Shown one piece after another: positions 1 through 9,057 of a stretch of DNA of 45,310 bases (positions are counted from its first letter, which is position 1; each line of letters starts with the position of its first letter). Under the pieces are notes generated by a model. That model made no database searches, was not told where the DNA came from, and saw only the letters and a list, made by a program, of their open reading frames with translations. A program made the translations under genes and the position numbers. Source of the stretch: JAYEIA01 sp964472505 (GTDB taxonomy: Bacteria; Bacteroidota; Bacteroidia; Bacteroidales; JAADGE01); contig CAYYQW010000026.1 in the NCBI GenBank assembly GCA_964472505.1, positions 1 through 45,310 on the forward strand. Direction: 5' to 3'.

Positions 1-189
1 GCACGGCAGTTTGCAAACACAAATCCGGCAGATTTCGTTGAAAGCATCCCCGTGCCACTGCATAGCCGCATTGCATGCGGCTCTTGCAGCCTGATAGGTG
101 TTTTCTTCTGACGCAAAACAGGCAGCTTTAAAAATTCCGTACGGTGAAACCACCACACAGGCGCAAGGTAACCCGTTTAAGCCTAAAAC
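1..189. other. Left-edge segment, no confident gene
   Basis: Both strands carry short open frames without a usable start. One runs on the plus strand from the window edge to a TGA at 109-111, and another is open on the minus strand through most of the segment. Neither translation resembles a family I know. The 29-nt stretch at 61-89 recurs in clearly non-coding DNA after the tRNA, which argues that this part is intergenic repeat. A plus-strand gene could end just before the window or inside this segment. The sequence left of base 1 would decide. Confidence 0.4.
61..89 (-). repeat. 29-nt hairpin repeat, copy 1
   Basis: This stretch is the exact reverse complement of 33818-33846. Its core is a hairpin with arms AGCCGCAT and ATGCGGCT (8 bp) around a 3-nt loop. 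The flanks of the two copies are not alignable beyond a few bases. The two copies lie in opposite orientation about 33.7 kb apart. Confidence 0.7.
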
Positions 190-223
190 AAAAGCCGACA
201 AAGTAAGTACTTCGTCGGCTTTT
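190..223. terminator. Bidirectional Rho-independent terminator
   Basis: Two 14-nt arms, AAAAGCCGACAAAG and CTTCGTCGGCTTTT, pair with one mismatch around a 6-nt loop. An A-run precedes the stem and a T-run follows it, so it can work from both directions. It lies 35 bp past the stop of the minus-strand oligopeptidase gene and is its likely terminator. Confidence 0.8.
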
Positions 224-257
224 GATTTTTAAACACGATTTAATTTTCCTTATCCGG

Positions 258-2384
258 CTATTTCTCAATACCCGCCAATTTAAAGGCAAAAGCATATTCC
301 AAAGCGACTTCCTTAAGGCGCTCAAATCGCCCGGAAGCACCGCCGTGTCCGAATTTCATATTGGTGTGTAACAAAAGTAAATTATCGTCGGTTTTACGGG
401 CACGCAACTTAGCCACCCATTTGGCCGGTTCCCAATATTGCACTTGCGAATCATGGTATCCGGTTGTTACCAATACATTTGGGTAATCTTTTTCTTCCAC
501 ATTATCATAGGGCGAGTAAGACAATATGTATTTATAATATTCCTCATCGTTTGGATTTCCCCATTCATCGTATTCGCCGGTAGTCAGCGGAATGCTTTCG
601 TCAAGCATGGTAGTAACAACATCCACGAAAGGAACGGCTGCTATGGCGCCCTTGTAAATTTCGGGTTTCATATTGATGACGGCACCTATCAACAATCCGC
701 CGGCGCTTCCGCCCAAGGCAAAAGTCTTTTCGGGCGAACCGTATTTTTGGGCTTGTAAATATTCGGTACAAGCTATGAAATCGGTAAAAGTATTTTTCTT
801 GTTGAGCAGTTTACCTTCTTCATACCAATAACGGCCCAACTCCTGTCCGCCGCGTACATGCGCTACGGCCCATACAAAACCTCTGTCGAGCAAACTCAAA
901 CGAGCGGTACTGAAATACGGGTCGGAAGAATATCCGTAAGAACCATAAGCTTGAATCCACAAAGGATTGCTGCCGTCATTTTTGAATGTATCTTTTTTAT
1001 ATACCAAAGATACCGGCACTTTGGTTCCGTCAGGTGCTTCAGCCCAAATGCGCTCGGCTTTATAATCGTTTTTATCGAAATCGCCCAAAACCTCTTGTTG
1101 TTTCATCAGCTCTTTTTCTTTCTTACTCATATCATAGTCGAATGTGGAAGCCGGCGTAGTTAACGAGGTGTATTGATAGCGCAATACATCCGTATCAAAG
1201 TTTCGGTTGGTGCCAATATCGGCAGAGTATGTTTCTTCTTCAAAATCAATATAGTGTTCGTCTTTTGTTTTTTGATTTATCACCCGAAGCTTTGTCAGTC
1301 CGAGTTTTCTTTCCTGCAAAACCAAATAATCGGCAAAAAGTTCAAAGCCTTCAAAAAGGATGTCTTCTCTGTTTGGAATAACTTCCGTCCAATTATCGGA
1401 GCTTGTTTTTTCGAGGGGAGTTTCCATCAAACGGAAATTTTTTGCATCCCAATTTGTACGGACATAGAATTTATCTTTATAATGGTCAATACCGTACAAC
1501 ATATCATCCTGTCGCGGCTCAAATACACGGAAATCCTCATCGAGCCGGTCCGCTTCCAGAATTCTGTATTCCGAAGATTTTGTAGCCGAAGAACCGATAA
1601 CGAGAAATTTTCGAGACTTGGTTTTATAAACAAAGACATTGAAAGTCGGGTCTTTTTCTTCATATACGGCTGTATTCTCTTTACTGTCCAAATGGTATTT
1701 AAGAATTTTAAAAGGCCTTAAGGTTTCGTCTTTTGCCGAATAAAATACCGTTTTGTTATCTGCAGCCCAAGTACTACCTCCGGATGTATTTGCGATTTCA
1801 TCTTCCAAAATATGACCGGTTTCCAAATTTTTAAACTTTATGGTATAATTTCTTCCGGAAACGGTATCCACAGAGAAAGCTAAGGTTTTATTATTTTCGC
1901 TTACGGATAATCCGCCAATTTGAAAATAAGCATAGCCCTCGGCCATTTCATTGCCGTCCAGCATGATTTCTTCTTCTGCTTCAAGCGTTTCTTTTTTCCG
2001 ACAATAAATCGGATATTCTTTGCCTTCTTCGTAGCGGGTGTAATAATAATATCCGTTTTGCAAATAGGGAACGGAATTATCGGTTTGTTTAATGCGGGAA
2101 AGCATTTCTTCGTACAAATCTTTTTGAAGCTGTTCGGTATCTTTCATTACGGATTGTGTGTAATCATTTTCAGCTTCAAGATATTCGATTACATAAGAGG
2201 AATCACGGTCTTTTAGCCAATAATAATTGTCAATGCGCGTGTCGCCGTGAATTGTGAGTTCGGTAGCTTCAATTTTTGCAACCGGAGGCTCTGCATTTTT
2301 TTCTTTTTCTTCCGAACAGGCAGAAAACAATGTTACCAATGCCAATACTGCTGCGGAAATGCTAATTAGTACGGTTCTTTTCAT
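258..2384 (-). CDS. ptrB: Oligopeptidase B-like S9A peptidase (lipoprotein)
   Basis: Serine peptidase of the prolyl oligopeptidase family that cuts short peptides; closest in motif to oligopeptidase B, which favours basic residues. The N-terminus is a lipoprotein signal ending LFSAC (Cys23), so the protein is probably membrane-anchored outside the cytoplasm. A beta-propeller region follows, to about residue 430. The C-terminal alpha/beta-hydrolase domain has the stretch VAHVRGGQELG and the triad Ser560 (GGSAGG), Asp645 (GYHDS) and His680 (FGHGG). Length of 708 residues is normal for the family. It is monocistronic, with a terminator on each side. Many Bacteroidota carry such lipoprotein S9 enzymes. 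Substrate preference is inferred from family only. Confidence 0.93.
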   Translation of the reverse strand: MKRTVLISISAAVLALVTLFSACSEEKEKNAEPPVAKIEATELTIHGDTRIDNYYWLKDRDSSYVIEYLEAENDYTQSVMKDTEQLQKDLYEEMLSRIKQTDNSVPYLQNGYYYYTRYEEGKEYPIYCRKKETLEAEEEIMLDGNEMAEGYAYFQIGGLSVSENNKTLAFSVDTVSGRNYTIKFKNLETGHILEDEIANTSGGSTWAADNKTVFYSAKDETLRPFKILKYHLDSKENTAVYEEKDPTFNVFVYKTKSRKFLVIGSSATKSSEYRILEADRLDEDFRVFEPRQDDMLYGIDHYKDKFYVRTNWDAKNFRLMETPLEKTSSDNWTEVIPNREDILFEGFELFADYLVLQERKLGLTKLRVINQKTKDEHYIDFEEETYSADIGTNRNFDTDVLRYQYTSLTTPASTFDYDMSKKEKELMKQQEVLGDFDKNDYKAERIWAEAPDGTKVPVSLVYKKDTFKNDGSNPLWIQAYGSYGYSSDPYFSTARLSLLDRGFVWAVAHVRGGQELGRYWYEEGKLLNKKNTFTDFIACTEYLQAQKYGSPEKTFALGGSAGGLLIGAVINMKPEIYKGAIAAVPFVDVVTTMLDESIPLTTGEYDEWGNPNDEEYYKYILSYSPYDNVEEKDYPNVLVTTGYHDSQVQYWEPAKWVAKLRARKTDDNLLLLHTNMKFGHGGASGRFERLKEVALEYAFAFKLAGIEK

Positions 2385-2407
2385 GAATTTATTTTTTAGA
2401 ATACTCT

Positions 2408-2415
2408 CAAATATA
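2408..2415 (-). promoter_or_regulatory. Putative -7 box (TATATTTG) of the oligopeptidase gene
   Basis: Read on the minus strand this is TATATTTG, matching the Bacteroidota TAnnTTTG -7 element, 23 bp upstream of the start codon. No TTTG box lies at the expected 18-20 nt spacing, so the assignment rests on half a promoter. Confidence 0.4.
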
Positions 2416-2523
2416 AGACAAAAGGAATTGATTTAATCACGAATAATCAAAAGTTCAGTTTTCAAATACCAAAAACTCACATTGAATGACAAGTGTTTAG
2501 AACAGAACTAAAGCCATAAACAA

Positions 2524-2557
2524 CAAGCCCGGTAAATTCGAAAATTTACCGGGCTTG
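2524..2557 (-). terminator. Rho-independent terminator of hppA
   Basis: A perfect 15-bp stem (arms beginning CAAGCCCGG and ending CCGGGCTTG) closes a CGAA loop. On the minus strand it is followed by a T-rich tract. It lies 24 bp past the pyrophosphatase stop codon. Confidence 0.85.
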
Positions 2558-2581
2558 AAAAGTTTTCCAAGTCAAACAAAG

Positions 2582-4885
2582 CTATTTGACTAACAACTTT
2601 TCATAATCGGCAACCGTAGCCGTAGCTTCTGCGGCAATATTCTTTCCGTCTTCTTTAATGAGTTCAACGGTATTTGCATCCGCATTTTGAGCTGCAGGTT
2701 TATCGCTGATAACAGCTATACCCGGTGCAATTACTAATGCCACTACCGACATCAATTTCACCAAAATGTTTAATGAGGGCCCGGATGTGTCTTTTAAAGG
2801 ATCACCAACGGTATCACCCACTACCGTAGCTTTATGCAAGTCTGAACCTTTTCCGTAACTTACATCGTCAATTACAACACCTTCCTCAACCATTTTTTTG
2901 GCATTGTCCCAAGCTCCGCCTGAGTTGGCTTGAAAAATAGCCATGATTACTCCCACTGCGGTAACTCCGGCCAAAACGCCGCCCAACATAGGTGCTCCGC
3001 CGATATATCCCACCAATGTAGGTACCAAAAGCGCTAAAACTCCCGGAAGCACCATTTCTTTCAGCGATGATTTTGTGGAAATCTCAATGCATCGTTTGTA
3101 GTCTCCGGCTCCTTCGCCTTCGTGGTATATTTTCATATCGTCTTCGGTGGCTTGTCTGAAATCGCCTCCGTATTTATTATAAATGCCCAAAGCATTGCGT
3201 AAGGCCGGTATTTCGGCAAACTGCCGGCGTACTTCTTGAATCATTTGAGAGGCTGCTCGGCCAACCGCTCCCATGGCAAGTGCCGAAAACACCAGAGGCA
3301 ACATGGCTCCGAAAAATAATCCGGCAATAATTTCCGGATTCGACAAATCAATAACTCTCACATTAGCTTGTTGCATAAATGCCGAGAACATGGCCAGCGC
3401 AGTTAAAGCAGCCGAACCTATGGCAAAACCTTTTCCGATGGCTGCGGTGGTATTTCCTACGGCATCTAATTTGTCGGTGCGTTCTCTTACTTCGTGATCC
3501 AATTCAGCCATTTCGGCAATTCCGCCGGCATTGTCGGCTATGGGGCCGTATGCGTCAATGGCCAATTGCATTCCGATATTAGCCAACATACCGACTGCGG
3601 CAATGGCAATTCCGTATAAATCCGCTACAAAATAGGCCGCAATAATCGCTGCGGAAATGGTAATAACCGGAATGGCTACGGATTTCATTCCTACTTCCAA
3701 ACCACTGATAATGTTGGTTGCAGAGCCGGTTCGTGAGTTCTTTATAATTCCCCAAACCGGCGGCATTCCGGTAGCGGTATAATATTCGGTTACTTTTCCG
3801 ATGATGTAACCGGCTGCCAAACCAAAAATTGAAGCCAAATATACGCCCCAAAATTGATAGGTCGTTTCAACACCGGCTATGGGATCAATTACCGTCCATT
3901 CTTTGGGTAAGAAAAAGCGGATAAGAAAATAAGCGGCTACAATCATCAAACCGGATGAAACTAACTCGCCCATATTTAAGCTTTTATGCGGGTTTCCGTT
4001 CTTTTTCATTCGCACAAAAAAGGTACCGATTATGGAAATAAGAATTCCTGCACCGGCTAATGCCAAGGGCAAAATAACCGGGCCTAATTCAAAGCCTTCC
4101 TGTATTTGCGTTGCACTTAAAAAACCGGCGCCCAGAACCATGGCTGCTATTATAGAACCGACAAATGATTCAAACAGGTCGGCACCCATTCCGGCTACAT
4201 CGCCTACATTATCGCCCACATTGTCTGCAATCGTTGCCGGGTTTAGATAATGATCTTCCGGTATTCCGCTCTCTACTTTACCTACAAGGTCGGCACCTAC
4301 GTCGGCAGCTTTGGTATAAATTCCGCCGCCTACACGCGCAAAGAGCGCTATGGAAGAAGCTCCCAATGAAAAACCTGAAATTACGTTCAGAACTTCGGTG
4401 ATACCGCCGTCAAACCCAATCCAATGATAAATTAGAAACAATATGCTTAAGCCCAATACACCGAGCGAAACTACGCTGATTCCCATTACGGAACCGCCTG
4501 AAAAAGCTACCTTAAGCGCTTCGCCCAAAGAACTTTGAGCGGCATTGGCGGTGCGTACATTTGCTTTTACGGCTATGCGCATACCGAGATATCCGGCCAA
4601 AGCAGAAAGCACGGCTCCGGTGACAAAGGATAAGGCAACAAAAGCATTGGACTCTGTTTCGTTGCTGCTCTTGAAAATTAAAAGGACGGCAACGGCAGCT
4701 ACAAATACAGCCAGAATTTTATATTCAGACCGTAAAAAAGCCATTGCTCCGTCGGAAATGTAGCCGGCGATGTTTTTCATTTTTTCTGTGCCGGCCTGTT
4801 GGGCTTTAACCCATGCCGACTTCCAAATTGTAAACAAAATTCCTAACACACCTGCCGCGATTAGAATGTAGATTACGTTTTCCAT
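2582..4885 (-). CDS. hppA: Membrane-bound K+-dependent pyrophosphatase
   Basis: Integral-membrane enzyme that hydrolyses pyrophosphate and pumps H+ and/or Na+ across the inner membrane. At 767 residues, with many hydrophobic helices, it has the usual size. The catalytic signature DNVGDNVGDVAGMGADLFES spans residues 221-240; the second acidic cluster YGPIADNAGG is near 447-455 and the C-terminal YGKGSDLHKA..VGDTVGDPLKDTSG cluster is intact. The motif GNTTAAIGKG (477-486) has Ala where K+-independent enzymes have Lys, so the enzyme should need K+. Whether it moves Na+, H+ or both cannot be read here. A polar tail of about 45 residues follows the last helix. The gene is alone in its unit. Confidence 0.96.
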   Translation of the reverse strand: MENVIYILIAAGVLGILFTIWKSAWVKAQQAGTEKMKNIAGYISDGAMAFLRSEYKILAVFVAAVAVLLIFKSSNETESNAFVALSFVTGAVLSALAGYLGMRIAVKANVRTANAAQSSLGEALKVAFSGGSVMGISVVSLGVLGLSILFLIYHWIGFDGGITEVLNVISGFSLGASSIALFARVGGGIYTKAADVGADLVGKVESGIPEDHYLNPATIADNVGDNVGDVAGMGADLFESFVGSIIAAMVLGAGFLSATQIQEGFELGPVILPLALAGAGILISIIGTFFVRMKKNGNPHKSLNMGELVSSGLMIVAAYFLIRFFLPKEWTVIDPIAGVETTYQFWGVYLASIFGLAAGYIIGKVTEYYTATGMPPVWGIIKNSRTGSATNIISGLEVGMKSVAIPVITISAAIIAAYFVADLYGIAIAAVGMLANIGMQLAIDAYGPIADNAGGIAEMAELDHEVRERTDKLDAVGNTTAAIGKGFAIGSAALTALAMFSAFMQQANVRVIDLSNPEIIAGLFFGAMLPLVFSALAMGAVGRAASQMIQEVRRQFAEIPALRNALGIYNKYGGDFRQATEDDMKIYHEGEGAGDYKRCIEISTKSSLKEMVLPGVLALLVPTLVGYIGGAPMLGGVLAGVTAVGVIMAIFQANSGGAWDNAKKMVEEGVVIDDVSYGKGSDLHKATVVGDTVGDPLKDTSGPSLNILVKLMSVVALVIAPGIAVISDKPAAQNADANTVELIKEDGKNIAAEATATVADYEKLLVK

Positions 4886-5208
4886 TGCAATTAGTTATTT
4901 AGATTTATGATTCTTTGTTAATTTTTCAGATTTTGAACGAATATATTGGGGTATTCTGAGTTTTATTATTTATAATAGTTCGTTATGCTTTTCCATTAGA
5001 CTGAAAATGAGAACTTTGCCAAAGTTTAACGAACCATTGATTTATAAATCCACATAATAATATGTAAAAGTAAAAAGTTTTATTCATTAAACCATATTTA
5101 TCATAAATTTGTGTTAAATTCTCCACAAGACTGGTCGCACAAAGCTGAGAGGATTATTTTCACAGACAGAAAAGGTGCAGAAAATAAGATTTCCGTCAAA
5201 AAAAATAG
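4886..5208. other. Intergenic region upstream of hppA, no gene seen
   Basis: An AT-rich stretch of 323 bp between two minus-strand genes. It must hold the hppA promoter, but I find no clean TTTG/TAnnTTTG pair on the minus strand. No hairpin-plus-T-run, RNA gene or repeat is visible. Confidence 0.5.
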
Positions 5209-6774
5209 TTATGAACCGTCGAAAAAATTATAGAAAGCCGCTGAACTCAAAGCCAAATAGAACATCAATTCATGTTTATCAGAACTCTGCCCGGGTATAT
5301 ATGCATAACGTGAGCCAAGCTTGAGGGATACGTTTATTTTTGGATTCAGAAGGTACGACACATAAGCGTTTGCACGATATTTTGAGTAGGCCTGGCCTTG
5401 TAAAAACTCAATCCCGTAATCATCGTTACGAGCGTTGTAGGAGCGATAAATATCGGCTCCGAATGAAAATTCGGCACTGTCGGTTCCGGAAGTAAATGCC
5501 TGTAACTCCAAAGCATACAAAAACCGATCGGATGCATATTTGATATTTACCAAGGCTTCCGAAAAATTGGCGCCTTCCGGATGCGCCAGAGGCATTCTGT
5601 GGCTCCCGTAATTGATATTGTCGCGTGCATGTGAGTAGGTATAAGGCCTGACAAGATTAAGTTCGGAAAGCACAAACAGATTCTCAAACCCCAAAAAATC
5701 ATAGCTCTTAAAACCGGCTTGCAATCCGTATTTATTTCCCCACCATCCGGATTTATTTTTAACTTCCGAGATAATCATATCATCAATAATCAATTGGGAA
5801 TATAAATATAAACGCTTGAACAGGCGCAAATTAAGCCCGAAACCCAAAAGCGCATTATCATAGGTTCCGGCGGCAAATTCTACCGGACGGTAAAAAATAA
5901 CCGGATTAAAAAAATGGACATCCGGGCCTTTTCTTCCATTTTGATCATAAGCATTGCTTACGATGCTTTCAAAAAAGTTAATGTTTATTCGATCGGTCAG
6001 GTTTAAACTCAAATAATGCAAGGCAATGTACTTAGGATATAAACCGCGCCCCAATGAACGGCTTTCCAAATCATAATCGGCTCCGCGCAAAAAAGCCCAG
6101 CGATACTGTATGCGCCAAACATCAACCACGGTACTTACGAATGGTAAAGATACGGCATTATCCGACAGAAATAACGAGCGCCTACCCTGCCCCAAAAAGT
6201 GGCGACTTTTGCCGGTTTCAAAACGCATATAATCGGCCGGTTTAAAGCCAAACCTTAAATCGGCTCCATAGGAAAACAAGCGCTTGTCCACACTAAAAAA
6301 ATCATTCCCGTAATGCGGCAATAGTCCGAAAGAATCAATTTGGCTTTGCATCTTCGGTGAATATTTAGCGGAAAAGCCGTAAACCAGAGCATCCAAATAC
6401 CATTTTTTGCCCTGTTGCGCCTTCAGCGAAAAGCCCAAACCATTTTGCATATACAAAGCTTTATCGGAGCTTCGGTAGGTTTTATCCGATATAAAAACCG
6501 GATTCAAGCTTAGAGAACTTTTATCGTTTTTTTTAAAAAAAAGATGCGAATTTAAAACGGGAGAGCCTGTCAATTTTAAGTTTGAATACAAGCTGTCGGC
6601 AAGCTTATTATATTCTTCAAAAAACAAAGGCTTCATACTTAAATGCGGCGAATTAGTGCGTGTTGTATAAGCCTTTTCAAAAAGGAATGAGCGCTCATCC
6701 TTTAGATTAAGTACTTGGCCAAATCCACTGAAATACAGAAAGATAAAAATAAAAGTAAAGGCTGATTTAAGCAT
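5209..6774 (-). CDS. Outer-membrane beta-barrel, Wzi/RemB-like
   Basis: A 521-residue protein with a signal peptide cut after FSGFG-Q or nearby. The mature part is rich in alternating aromatic/polar strands and ends on a phenylalanine-rich strand, as outer-membrane barrels do. The stretch around GKSRHFLGQGRRSLFLSD is typical of the capsule-assembly Wzi family and of related Bacteroidota proteins annotated RemB-like (gliding). Its start overlaps the 3' end of the upstream WecA-type gene by 8 bp, so the two are co-transcribed and probably translationally coupled. This supports a role in surface polysaccharide attachment or export rather than motility, but that is inference. A generic barrel of unknown job is the alternative. 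Confidence 0.7.
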   Translation of the reverse strand: MLKSAFTFIFIFLYFSGFGQVLNLKDERSFLFEKAYTTRTNSPHLSMKPLFFEEYNKLADSLYSNLKLTGSPVLNSHLFFKKNDKSSLSLNPVFISDKTYRSSDKALYMQNGLGFSLKAQQGKKWYLDALVYGFSAKYSPKMQSQIDSFGLLPHYGNDFFSVDKRLFSYGADLRFGFKPADYMRFETGKSRHFLGQGRRSLFLSDNAVSLPFVSTVVDVWRIQYRWAFLRGADYDLESRSLGRGLYPKYIALHYLSLNLTDRININFFESIVSNAYDQNGRKGPDVHFFNPVIFYRPVEFAAGTYDNALLGFGLNLRLFKRLYLYSQLIIDDMIISEVKNKSGWWGNKYGLQAGFKSYDFLGFENLFVLSELNLVRPYTYSHARDNINYGSHRMPLAHPEGANFSEALVNIKYASDRFLYALELQAFTSGTDSAEFSFGADIYRSYNARNDDYGIEFLQGQAYSKYRANAYVSYLLNPKINVSLKLGSRYAYIPGQSSDKHELMFYLALSSAAFYNFFDGS

Positions 6775-7846
6775 TTTTGCTGTGTTTTTTTATGCGAATG
6801 ATAAGCACCGGAATATAAAAAATAAGCATGCCCGCTATTACAATAATTAAAAACCAGGTGCGAATACCAAAAGAATTATGCCATAGAAAAAGCGCAGATG
6901 CAAACAGAATATTTATAAACAAAATAAAAAATAAAGACATAGCCGGAGATAAGCCCAATTTCAAAAATAAATGATGAATGTGACGTTTGTCGGGTTTAAA
7001 AATCGGGCGCCGCAAAAAGAAACGAATAAACATTACGCGTATGGTATCAAAAAGAGGGATAACAAGCAATGCTACGGATACTGCAGGTGCTCCCCATTTG
7101 GCATAAGCAAAATCGTGCTCAATATTATATTCATTGAAACGTATGGTAAGCACCGAAAGTACTAAGCCCAAGACAAGTGCTCCGGTATCGCCCATAAATA
7201 TTTTTTCGCGCACCGAAAATAAGTTAAAACGCCAAAAAGCCAACATGGCACCTACTACCGTAAAAGAAAGCGTAGCTTCCGGATAATGCTTAGTCAGAAA
7301 AAACCATATTCCGTAAAATGAAGCTACCACAATCCCCACCCCGGAGGCCAAGCCGTCGATGCCGTCCACCAGATTAACGGAATTTGTAATAACAACCATT
7401 ACAAACAATGTGAGTACAAAGGATACATATTCCGGGATTTCTTCAATACCAAAAAACCCGTGCAGGTGAGTCAAACGAATATCGGTAAAAATAATAATTA
7501 CAGCACCGGCTACTATTTGACCGGCTAACTTTGTGGTTGGCGCTATTACCAAAATGTCGTCTTTTATTCCTACAAAGAAAAGTACAATAATAGCTGCGAT
7601 AATATAATTTATCTGCGGAAATACGGATGAATCTATAAAGATCAAACTGTTGATTGTAATGCCCGCAAAAATAGCCAAACCGCCCAGAGTGGGAACGGGC
7701 ATTGAATGCAGTTTACGGTCATTGGGCTCATCTACCAATGATTTCATGTGCGATACTCGGACAATGGAAGGAATGGAAGCATAAGTAATTACAAATGCAG
7801 ACAAACAAGCAATGAATACAATATATTTGTCGTTAATAAAGTCCAT
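6767..7846 (-). CDS. wecA: Undecaprenyl-phosphate glycosyl-1-phosphate transferase, WecA/TagO type
   Basis: Inner-membrane enzyme that moves a sugar-1-phosphate (commonly GlcNAc-1-P) from a UDP-sugar to undecaprenyl phosphate, the first step of many surface polysaccharides. The 359-residue sequence has about ten hydrophobic helices. Visible motifs are DEPNDRKLHSMPVPTLGG near the N-terminus, GIKDD, NLVDGIDGL, FMGDTG and the RHIHH motif that marks the WecA/TagO branch rather than MraY. It heads a two-gene minus-strand unit with the overlapping barrel gene. Sugar specificity cannot be determined from sequence; wecA denotes family, not proven substrate. Confidence 0.88.
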   Translation of the reverse strand: MDFINDKYIVFIACLSAFVITYASIPSIVRVSHMKSLVDEPNDRKLHSMPVPTLGGLAIFAGITINSLIFIDSSVFPQINYIIAAIIVLFFVGIKDDILVIAPTTKLAGQIVAGAVIIIFTDIRLTHLHGFFGIEEIPEYVSFVLTLFVMVVITNSVNLVDGIDGLASGVGIVVASFYGIWFFLTKHYPEATLSFTVVGAMLAFWRFNLFSVREKIFMGDTGALVLGLVLSVLTIRFNEYNIEHDFAYAKWGAPAVSVALLVIPLFDTIRVMFIRFFLRRPIFKPDKRHIHHLFLKLGLSPAMSLFFILFINILFASALFLWHNSFGIRTWFLIIVIAGMLIFYIPVLIIRIKKHSKNA

Positions 7847-7922
7847 TAAGGTTGTTTAGCATTACGACACGAGCAAAAGCTTTTTAGTTTCACAGTTTTG
7901 AGTCTATAAACTAATATTTATA

Positions 7923-7930
7923 CAAAAATA
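7923..7930 (-). promoter_or_regulatory. Putative -7 box upstream of wecA
   Basis: Read on the minus strand this is TATTTTTG, fitting TAnnTTTG, about 77 bp upstream of the start. No TTTG lies at the expected spacing, so it is a weak call in a very AT-rich divergent region. Confidence 0.25.
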
Positions 7931-8042
7931 AATTAAGGATTTATAACAGGAAATTTACATACAAAACTATTAATTTTACAAACTATACAAATATTCTTTT
8001 TTTTTGATAAATATATTGCAAAGATAAAACATTAATACCTAT

Positions 8043-9053
8043 ATGATAACAGTAACCGGAGGTACAGGCATGTTAGGTGCTCATATTCTGTACAAATTAA
8101 CTCAAAAATACTCACAAGTAACTGCTTTAAAGCGTTTTGGAAGCGACACATCTTTTACAAAAAAAATATTCGCATATTACGATAAAGCCCACTCGGAGAA
8201 TTTCAAAAAAATCATCTGGAAAGATTGCGATGTTACGGATATCGCTTGTCTGCGAAAAAATATTAATGCCGACGATATTATTATACATGCCGCAGCCATG
8301 GTTTCTTTCAGAAAAAAAGATAAAGAGCAAATCAGAGAAACCAACATAGAGGGAACGCAGAATATTGTAAATACAGGCCTGGAAAAAGGTATAAAAAAAC
8401 TCTGCCACATAAGTTCAGTGGCGGCTTTAAGTAAAAAATCATCCAATGAAAAAACCGATGAAAGCTTAGGCGAGCTTAACAAAAGCGCATCGGAATACTC
8501 CAAAAGCAAATATTACTCCGAAATGGAAGTATGGCGAGGAATATCCGAAGGTCTGAATGCCGTTATAGTAAATCCTTCGGTAATACTGGGACCCGGCAGC
8601 CCCGACAAAGGCAGCGGGCCCTTGTTTAAAACCGCATACAATAACAACAAATTCTACACCGAAGGTATTACCGGCTTTGTAGATGTAAACGATACAGCTG
8701 AAATCATTATTCGCCTCACGGAAAGTGAAATATCCGGAGAACGATTCGTTATAAATGCCGAAAACATCAGCTATCAGCAATTATTTGAAACACTGGCCAA
8801 GCATCTGAATGCAAAAGCCCCGGGTATAAAAGCGGGCAAAAGCCTTCTCAAAGCTGTTTCGGGTCTTAGCACAGCTGTTTCTTTTCTTTCCGGAAAAGAA
8901 AACAAATTAAGCAAAGAAGTGGTTCGCGCCTCGCTTTCGCAAACACACTATTCCAACGATAAAATACGTAATGCCCTCGGTTTTAATTTTAAAACAGTAG
9001 AAGAATCCGTAAGAAATTATGCGCCGTTTTTTTTAAAAGAATTCAGAAAATAA
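8043..9053 (+). CDS. NAD(P)-dependent epimerase/reductase, extended SDR
   Basis: A 336-residue Rossmann protein of the extended short-chain dehydrogenase superfamily. The N-terminal VTGGTGMLGAHIL contains the GxxGxxG nucleotide-binding motif. HISSVAAL supplies the catalytic Ser region and EYSKSKYYSE the YxxxK pair, followed by VIVNPSVILGPG. Best overall match by eye is the dihydroflavonol-4-reductase / 3-beta-HSD-like group common in Bacteroidota; the substrate is unknown. The next gene starts 4 bp after its stop, so they form an operon. No membrane segment is evident. Confidence 0.8.
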   Translation: MITVTGGTGMLGAHILYKLTQKYSQVTALKRFGSDTSFTKKIFAYYDKAHSENFKKIIWKDCDVTDIACLRKNINADDIIIHAAAMVSFRKKDKEQIRETNIEGTQNIVNTGLEKGIKKLCHISSVAALSKKSSNEKTDESLGELNKSASEYSKSKYYSEMEVWRGISEGLNAVIVNPSVILGPGSPDKGSGPLFKTAYNNNKFYTEGITGFVDVNDTAEIIIRLTESEISGERFVINAENISYQQLFETLAKHLNAKAPGIKAGKSLLKAVSGLSTAVSFLSGKENKLSKEVVRASLSQTHYSNDKIRNALGFNFKTVEESVRNYAPFFLKEFRK

Positions 9054-9057
9054 AGTC

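Noticed and set aside
38..58. Sigma-54-like -24 box (TGGCACGGGGATGCT on the minus strand)
   Set aside because: The -12 half lacks TTGC at the right spacing (one base short, first T missing).
1173..1721. 182-residue open frame antisense to the oligopeptidase gene
   Set aside because: Sits wholly inside a well-supported gene and has low-complexity hydrophobic content; a shadow of codon bias.
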